Shown here: positions 1 to 3,648 of the stretch, one piece after another
How the letters are laid out: every line of letters begins with the position of its first letter
Numbering within the stretch: position 1 is the stretch's first letter
Source: Alphaproteobacteria bacterium
GTDB taxonomy: Bacteria > Pseudomonadota > Alphaproteobacteria > GCA-2731375
Assembly: GCA_030746295.1 (NCBI GenBank)
Contig: JASLMY010000300.1
Span: 1-5,124 of the forward strand
Direction: 5' to 3'
Length of the DNA stretch: 5,124 nucleotides
The notes under the pieces: generated by a model
Seen by the model: the letters and a program-made list of their open reading frames with translations, nothing else
Database searches by the model: none
Told to the model about the DNA's origin: nothing
Position numbers and translations under genes: made by a program

Positions 1-300
1 CAGGCCCAGGAACGCGACGGTGATCGTCGAGTTCACGACATCGAAGAACCTGCGCAGGCCGTCGGGCATGGAGTCGTATATGACGCTGATGGCAATGTGG
101 CGGCGCTGCTGCTGGACGTAGCACCCGGCCATGATGAAGCCGGTGGCGGAGAGGGCGGTGGCGCCGTCGTGGACCCAGGTGGTGGGGGCGTTGAAGCCAT
201 AGCGCATCACCACTTCATATGAGGTGATCATGACGCTGATCAGAAAGACGTAGCTGATCTTCTCGCCCAGGAAGAGCGACAGACGGTCGATCGGGTTCAA
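1..300 (-). CDS. dctQ: TRAP transporter small permease subunit (DctQ family), partial, C-terminus cut by window edge
   Basis: The first 100 codons of a small integral membrane subunit of a tripartite ATP-independent periplasmic (TRAP) transporter, which together with the large DctM subunit imports the solute delivered by the DctP protein using an ion gradient. Visible: a first hydrophobic helix at about residues 14-32, followed by the family-typical YEVVMRYGFNAPTTWVHD (28-45), a second helix at about 46-63, and the RRHIAISVIYD stretch (66-76) that normally follows helix 2 in DctQ proteins. The start chosen is a TTG, because GGAAGG sits 8 bases upstream and no ATG or GTG in this frame offers a better choice; this is why simple ATG scans miss it. 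It follows dctP on the same strand, and a dctM gene is expected beyond the left edge. The family call is firm; the start is probable. Confidence 0.87.
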   Translation of the reverse strand, partial: MNPIDRLSLFLGEKISYVFLISVMITSYEVVMRYGFNAPTTWVHDGATALSATGFIMAGCYVQQQRRHIAISVIYDSMPDGLRRFFDVVNSTITVAFLGL

Positions 301-308
301 GCGGGGTA

Positions 309-314
309 CCTTCC
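309..314 (-). promoter_or_regulatory. Ribosome binding site setting the TTG start of dctQ
   Basis: GGAAGG on the minus strand, 8 bases before a TTG codon. It supports TTG initiation of the DctQ subunit, since the reading frame upstream contains no ATG or GTG codon with a comparable site. Confidence 0.6.
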
Positions 315-330
315 GGTCTGGTTGTCGTTG

Positions 331-372
331 GCCGACCTCGGCGGTAGGCGGGGAACGATGTCCCCGCCTACC
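331..372 (-). terminator. Back-to-back hairpins between dctP and dctQ (attenuating or mRNA-stabilising; not a classical terminator)
   Basis: Positions 343-354 (GGTAGGCGGGGA on the plus strand) pair perfectly with 361-372, giving a 12-bp, mostly GC stem with a 6-base loop. Directly adjoining it, 331-342 is itself an inverted repeat (GCCG, loop ACCT, CGGC). In transcription order the large hairpin comes first, 33 bases after the dctP stop. No run of U follows, so a strong intrinsic terminator is unlikely. In many binding-protein transporter operons such a structure protects or partly terminates the message so that the periplasmic protein is made in excess of the membrane subunits; that role is inferred here. 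Confidence 0.6.
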
Positions 373-405
373 TCGAAGGCATTTCGACGGAAGCTCGCTC
401 TGCGA

Positions 406-1443
406 TCAGTCCAGCAGATGCAGCTTCTTCAGGAAGGCGACCTGACTGTCGACCAGCTTTCGCGCCAGTGGGCTCTTGTTGCCGAAGGCCTCCCACTCGA
501 TCATCGCCACCTTGCGGAACTTGGTCCGCTCCTCGGCGCTCCAGTTGATCAGGGTCACGCCTTGCGACAATGCCGCGTCGGCGGCCTTGATGTCGTTCAT
601 GATGATGCTCTGCACCATGTCGCGGGCGAACTCCTTGACCGCGGTCTCGACGATGGCCTTGACGTCGTCGGGGAGCGCCTGCCACTTGCCCATGTTGACG
701 GCGAAATCCGCTGCCGGCGCCGAGTGGAAGCCTGGATAGAGCGGATAAGGCGCGATCTTATGGTAGCCCAGGTCCTGGTTCATGGAGAGCGTGCCCCAGT
801 CGGTGCCGTCGATGACGCCGCGCTCGAGGGCGGTGAAGACCTCGCTGCCCGGCAGGGTGACGACGCCAGCGCCGATGCGCCGCCAGATCGCCGCTCCCAT
901 GCCTTCGGGCGAGCGCATCTTGATGCCCTTGGCTTTGAAATCCTCGATCGAGTTCAGCGGCTTGTTGAAGGGCATCGATTCCTGGCCGAACCAGACCGGG
1001 CCGACATAGTAGACGCCGAACTTGGCATAGGCCTCACGGCAGAGCTCGGTGCCGCCACCATATTCGAACCAGAGCTGCGCCTGGTAGGTGGTCTCGAAGG
1101 CGCCGTTCAGCTCGGTGCAGATTTGCAGCGCCGGCTCCTTGCCGGCGAAATAGGCGCCGCCAGTGTGCTGGGCATCCAGGATACCGGCGCCTACCGCTTC
1201 CAGGGTCTCGGTGTGGCCGACGACCGACTTTACCGGCAGGGTCTTGATTACCAGCCGGCCATTGGTCATCCGCTTGACGTTGTCGGCAAAGCGATCGAAC
1301 GCCTTCTGGTTGACGGTGCCGGGCTGCCAAAGCGACTGGGCCTTCCAGGTCCATTTCGCCTGCGCCTCGGCAGCGCTCCAGGCACCGCCCGCGAGCGCCG
1401 CCGCGAGCATGCCACCCGTGAGTGTGGTCAGGAACTTGCGCAT
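406..1443 (-). CDS. dctP: TRAP transporter substrate-binding protein, DctP family
   Basis: A 345-residue periplasmic binding protein that captures a solute, usually a carboxylate, and delivers it to the DctQM membrane complex. A Sec signal peptide is clear: MRKF, a hydrophobic core at about 5-20, and a probable cleavage after AEAQA (25-29). There is no lipobox cysteine, so the protein should be soluble. Family features include GIKMRSP (173-179), whose Arg177 matches the conserved arginine that salt-bridges the substrate carboxylate, followed by ALERGVIDGTDW (205-216) and AVNMGKWQALPDD (248-260). The pattern resembles the TakP-like branch, which binds 2-oxo or hydroxy acids, but the ligand cannot be read from sequence. 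The start at 1443 is preferred over an in-frame ATG at 1500: it has AGGAGGA just upstream and places the signal peptide at the N-terminus, and the length is normal for the family. It is the first gene of the transporter operon, with dctQ following. Confidence 0.93.
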   Translation of the reverse strand: MRKFLTTLTGGMLAAALAGGAWSAAEAQAKWTWKAQSLWQPGTVNQKAFDRFADNVKRMTNGRLVIKTLPVKSVVGHTETLEAVGAGILDAQHTGGAYFAGKEPALQICTELNGAFETTYQAQLWFEYGGGTELCREAYAKFGVYYVGPVWFGQESMPFNKPLNSIEDFKAKGIKMRSPEGMGAAIWRRIGAGVVTLPGSEVFTALERGVIDGTDWGTLSMNQDLGYHKIAPYPLYPGFHSAPAADFAVNMGKWQALPDDVKAIVETAVKEFARDMVQSIIMNDIKAADAALSQGVTLINWSAEERTKFRKVAMIEWEAFGNKSPLARKLVDSQVAFLKKLHLLD

Positions 1444-1451
1444 CTGTCGTC

Positions 1452-1458
1452 TCCTCCT
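1452..1458 (-). promoter_or_regulatory. Strong ribosome binding site deciding the dctP start
   Basis: AGGAGGA on the minus strand ends 8 bases before the ATG at 1443. It rules in favour of this start over the ATG at 1500, which would add 19 arginine-rich residues in front of the signal peptide. Confidence 0.8.
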
Positions 1459-1483
1459 ATCGTCGGACGTGCGAATATTCTGC

Positions 1484-1509
1484 CGGCCGGGCATCCCCAT
1501 GCCGGGCCG
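1484..1509 (-). promoter_or_regulatory. Hairpin in the dctP leader
   Basis: Two 11-base arms (1484-1494 and 1499-1509) pair at 10 of 11 positions around a 4-base loop (CCCC on plus, GGGG in a minus-strand transcript). It lies about 25 bases upstream of the dctP Shine-Dalgarno. It could be a weak terminator for read-through from the EthD gene or a leader structure affecting dctP translation or stability. No U-run follows. Chance pairing in GC-rich DNA remains possible. Confidence 0.35.
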
Positions 1510-1609
1510 CGAAAAGGCAATCCCCAGTTACGACTTGATTGCGGCCCACGACCATCACGGAACCTCTCGACGGTCGGGAATCGGCCACAGGCGGTCCCGT
1601 CTACCGTTG

Positions 1610-1624
1610 ATATGCTACACATAT
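1610..1624. promoter_or_regulatory. Candidate operator palindrome upstream of dctP
   Basis: ATATG, five bases, CATAT: a perfect 5-bp inverted repeat of total length 15 in the only AT-rich patch of the gap. It covers the proposed -10 box, so a bound regulator would block transcription of dctP. Size and symmetry would suit a dimeric GntR- or MarR-type regulator; which protein binds it is unknown. The MarR protein encoded at 2478-3011 is one candidate, but no clear second copy is seen at its own promoter. Confidence 0.4.
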
Positions 1625-1669
1625 ATTTCCTGCCCGGCCAAGGACGAATTGTCGCGCCGGGACTTGGCT

Positions 1670-2341
1670 TCAATCGATGATCACGTGCTCCTTGGTGATC
1701 AGGATCGGGATCTCTTCCTCGGCCAGGAAGTTGGGCTCGTCCGCCATGGTCGCCTTGAACTCCTCGGTCGTGGCCGAGACGCGCATGTCGGCGGTGCTGT
1801 CGAACCAGGTCAGCGGTATGCCGTCGTAGACCGGTTGGCGACCGCCCCGATAGCCGCCGAGGCGGACATGGCTCTGCACATAGCGGCGCAACACCGGGAT
1901 CTTGGCCGCGGTGGGGCCGTGCACCTCGCGCCAATAGCGCTGGAAGGCCTCGACCTCCATGCCGGGGCGACGGTGAATGAACTCGATGTTCTTGACGCCG
2001 TCCTCCGGTATCGGACCGTCCTTGATGACGTGGTCCTCGGTCAGTAGGAAGACGCGGCGCTCGGTATCGATGAAGTTCGCCTCGTCGGCGGCCACGGCCG
2101 CGTATTCCTTGCTGTCGGCCAGGCTGCGCATGACCTCGATATCGTCGAACCAGAGCTCGGCAATGCCGTCATGGATCAACTCGCCCTTGCGATAGCCTTG
2201 CAGCAGGGCATGCGACTGGACATAGCGGCGTACGTCCGGGAGTTCCGAGACGATCTCGGCATGCCGGGTCCGCCAGTATTCCTGGAAGGCCTCGACCTCC
2301 ATGCCGGGCTTGCGGTTGATACACGTGATCGCCTTGATCAT
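1670..2341 (-). CDS. Tandem two-domain EthD-family protein
   Basis: A 223-residue soluble cytoplasmic protein made of two copies of an EthD-type dimeric alpha/beta-barrel domain, at about 1-108 and 115-223. Each copy shows the same landmarks: a first strand, RKPGMEVEAFQEYW (10-23) or RRPGMEVEAFQRYW (124-137), a histidine after the helix (27 and 141), RRYVQSH (38-44 and 152-158), a DGI...WF segment (58-65 and 173-180), a DE-NF turn (86-90 and 201-205), and a closing strand ending in T-x-x-HVI. Single-domain relatives normally dimerise, so the two halves probably form an internal pseudo-dimer. EthD proteins occur in catabolic clusters (named for ethyl tert-butyl ether degradation), but most have no proven reaction, and none can be assigned here. 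The start at 2341 is supported by a perfect AGGAGG 7 bases upstream; a longer in-frame ATG at 2479 would overlap the divergent regulator start and adds a low-complexity arginine-rich tail. Confidence 0.85.
   Translation of the reverse strand: MIKAITCINRKPGMEVEAFQEYWRTRHAEIVSELPDVRRYVQSHALLQGYRKGELIHDGIAELWFDDIEVMRSLADSKEYAAVAADEANFIDTERRVFLLTEDHVIKDGPIPEDGVKNIEFIHRRPGMEVEAFQRYWREVHGPTAAKIPVLRRYVQSHVRLGGYRGGRQPVYDGIPLTWFDSTADMRVSATTEEFKATMADEPNFLAEEEIPILITKEHVIID
1940..1966 (-). repeat. 27-bp direct repeat, copy in EthD domain 2
   Basis: Identical over 27 bases to 2282-2308, exactly 342 bases (114 codons) away and in the same reading frame. It encodes the PGMEVEAFQ motif of the second domain. 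Identity including third codon positions exceeds what the rest of the two domains show. Confidence 0.85.
2282..2308 (-). repeat. 27-bp direct repeat, copy in EthD domain 1
   Basis: Partner of 1940-1966, encoding PGMEVEAFQ of the first domain. A shorter 11-base identity (ACATAGCGGCG on plus at 2220-2230 and 1878-1888), encoding part of RRYVQSH, has the same 342-base offset, confirming an internal gene duplication. Confidence 0.85.
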
Positions 2342-2477
2342 GGCCGTCCCTCCTGCCGGGGGTCTCTTCCACCATGAGCCTAACATGCGCGAAGGCGGCT
2401 GGGCCAAGGCTTGCCGGCGGCGGCGGAAGGGGCTACTTCGGGGGCGCATCCACGCCCGAGCTTCGAAAGGATAGGCC
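2342..2477. promoter_or_regulatory. Divergent promoter region between the EthD gene and the MarR operon
   Basis: This 136-bp gap separates two genes that start in opposite directions, the usual place for a MarR-type regulator to control itself and its target. Candidate symmetric elements are CATG-N7-CATG (2373-2387), CAAG-G-CTTG at about 2405-2413, and GGGCG-N6-CGCCC at about 2441-2456. None is extended enough to name as the operator. For the minus strand a TTGGCC at about 2402-2407 could serve as a -35 element; no convincing -10 was found in either direction. The MarR gene has AAGGA (2467-2471), 6 bases before its ATG. Confidence 0.45.
2349..2354 (-). promoter_or_regulatory. Ribosome binding site deciding the EthD gene start
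   Basis: A perfect AGGAGG on the minus strand, 7 bases before the ATG at 2341, making this the start in preference to upstream in-frame ATG codons. Confidence 0.75.
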
Positions 2478-3011
2478 ATGTCGGCAGCGCGGCAGGCGCC
2501 GGAACGGCGCGGCGGGCCTTACGCCAGGCTCTGGGACCGACCCGGTTATCTGGTCCGCCGGCTGCACCAGATCCACGTCGCCCTCTTTCTGGAGGAGTGC
2601 GCCGGCTCCAACATCACGCCGGTGCAGTTCGGCCTCTTGAGCGTGCTCGCGGAAGGCGAGGCGTTGGACCAGCGCGCGCTCGGCGCTAAGATCGGGATCG
2701 ACCGCACCAACGTCGCCGACGTGCTCGCCCGGCTCGAGGCGCACGGCTTGGTCGAACGCAGCGTCAATCCCGCCGACCGGCGTATGAAGCTGACTTCGCT
2801 GACGCCTGCCGGACGCGACTTCGTCGGCCACCTGCAGGCCTCGATGGAGCGGGCCCAAGAGCGTCTGATCGCGCCGCTGGACGAGGCCGAGCGGCAGCAG
2901 TTCCTGGGCTTTCTGCATCGCCTGGTGGCGGCCAACAACGAGACCGGCCGGGCCACGCTCTCGGCCGATCTCGGCGGCGGCGCGGACCGAGGCACGAGGC
3001 CATCCTGGTGA
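2478..3011 (+). CDS. MarR-family transcriptional regulator
   Basis: A 177-residue winged-helix DNA-binding protein, expected to act as a dimeric, ligand-responsive repressor. An N-terminal dimerisation helix carries RPGYLVRRLHQIH (21-33), a stretch resembling MarR proteins that sense aromatic acids or their CoA esters (CouR/BadR-like); this resemblance is from memory and is only a hint at the ligand. The winged helix spans about 46-112: ITPVQFGLLSVL, LGAKIGIDRTNVADVLARLE with the recognition helix at about 75-88, then the wing with the conserved D-R-R at 100-102. A C-terminal dimerisation helix runs from about 114 to 153. The last 20 or so residues are glycine-rich and probably disordered. 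The gene is divergent from the EthD gene, which is a natural target, and overlaps the following methyltransferase gene by four bases, so the two are co-expressed. Confidence 0.92.
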   Translation: MSAARQAPERRGGPYARLWDRPGYLVRRLHQIHVALFLEECAGSNITPVQFGLLSVLAEGEALDQRALGAKIGIDRTNVADVLARLEAHGLVERSVNPADRRMKLTSLTPAGRDFVGHLQASMERAQERLIAPLDEAERQQFLGFLHRLVAANNETGRATLSADLGGGADRGTRPSW

Positions 3012-3619
3012 CCTCCGACAAGGCCCGGTTCCCGGCCACCGCGATGCCGGACCGAGACTGGTGGGTCGCACTTTGGCCCGACCCGGAGGGCATCCTTCGG
3101 CGCCTCGACATCGGGCCCGACATGATCGTCGTCGATCTTTGTTGCGGCGACGGCTACTTCACGGCGCTGCTGGCCCGTCTGGTCGACGGTGCGGTCTATG
3201 GGGTGGATCTCGATCCCGAGATGCTGGCGCGGGCCCGAGCCGAGGTCGCGGCCGCGGGCGCGACGGTTCGGGCCTGGCTCAGGGCCGATGCCCGAGATTT
3301 GCCCTCGGTGCTGCCCGAGGCCGTCGACTACGTACTGATCGCCAACACCTTCCACGGCGTGCCCCAGCCGACCGAGCTGGCCCGGGCGGTGACCCGGGTG
3401 CTGACGCCCGAAGGTCGCTTCGCGGTCGTCAACTGGCACGCCAGGCCCCGGGAAGAGACGGTCGTCTTGGGCGTGCCCAGAGGGCCGAAGACCGAGATGC
3501 GCCAGTCGCCGGAAGAAACCCGCCGCGTCGTCGAGCCGGCCGGCTTTCGCTTGGAGACGGTGGTCGAGCTGCCGCCCTACCACTATGGCGCCGTCTTCCG
3601 CCTCGCTGTGGTGGACTAG
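3008..3619 (+). CDS. Class I SAM-dependent methyltransferase, small single-domain
   Basis: A 203-residue Rossmann-fold methyltransferase that would move a methyl group from S-adenosylmethionine to an unknown acceptor. The glycine-rich SAM loop is VVDLCCGDGYFT (41-52), the acidic residue at the end of strand 2 lies in VDLDP (66-70), ADARDLP (93-99) matches the adenine-contacting loop, IANTFHGVP (111-119) is the motif IV region, and LTPEGRFAVVNWH (132-144) precedes the final strands. An N-terminal DRDWWVALWPDPEGIL segment (15-30) is distinctive. The acceptor cannot be inferred: a small molecule is more likely than protein or nucleic acid, as no extra domain is present. The GTG start at 3008 overlaps the MarR stop as GTGA and has GAGG 8 bases upstream; an alternative ATG at 3044 lacks such a site. 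The gene ends 29 bases from the convergent corrinoid gene. Confidence 0.85.
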   Translation: MTSDKARFPATAMPDRDWWVALWPDPEGILRRLDIGPDMIVVDLCCGDGYFTALLARLVDGAVYGVDLDPEMLARARAEVAAAGATVRAWLRADARDLPSVLPEAVDYVLIANTFHGVPQPTELARAVTRVLTPEGRFAVVNWHARPREETVVLGVPRGPKTEMRQSPEETRRVVEPAGFRLETVVELPPYHYGAVFRLAVVD

Positions 3620-3648
3620 CCGCCGACCGCGATCGCAATGACGAACGC
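3620..3648. other. Short convergent intergenic gap without a visible terminator
   Basis: Only 29 bases separate the ends of two convergent genes. It holds the palindrome GCGATCGC (3629-3636) but no stem-loop followed by T residues in either direction, so the transcripts may overlap or end by Rho. Confidence 0.5.

Larger units (their letters stand above)
1444..1669 (-). promoter_or_regulatory. dctP upstream region with candidate promoter
   Basis: This 226-bp gap carries no credible gene. On the minus strand a possible sigma-70 type promoter is TTGGCC (1636-1641) and TAGCAT (1612-1617), separated by 18 bases, each matching consensus at about four of six positions. Transcription would begin near 1605, leaving a leader of roughly 160 bases before dctP. 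The stretch 1608-1629 is conspicuously AT-rich compared with its surroundings. The placement after the EthD gene suggests that dctP has its own promoter rather than depending only on read-through. Confidence 0.4.

Noticed and set aside
322..1680. A 452-codon open frame on the plus strand
   Set aside because: It is antisense to the clear dctP gene, has no recognisable domain, and its start lies inside the dctP-dctQ gap hairpin region without a ribosome binding site.
1163..2047. A 294-codon plus-strand open frame spanning the dctP upstream region
   Set aside because: It is antisense to dctP and the EthD gene at both ends, with no family features; the 1444-1669 gap is better read as regulatory.
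2373..2387. CATG-N7-CATG as a second copy of the dctP operator palindrome
   Set aside because: The arms are only four bases and self-complementary, and the spacing differs by two from the ATG...CAT core at 1610-1624, so the two sites do not share a convincing motif.
2546..3583. A 345-codon minus-strand open frame opposite the MarR and methyltransferase genes
   Set aside because: The plus-strand genes have unmistakable winged-helix and SAM-binding motifs; the antisense product is arginine-rich and featureless.
3629..3636. GCGATCGC palindrome as a functional site
   Set aside because: An isolated 8-base palindrome is expected by chance in GC-rich DNA, and no other copy was noticed in the window.
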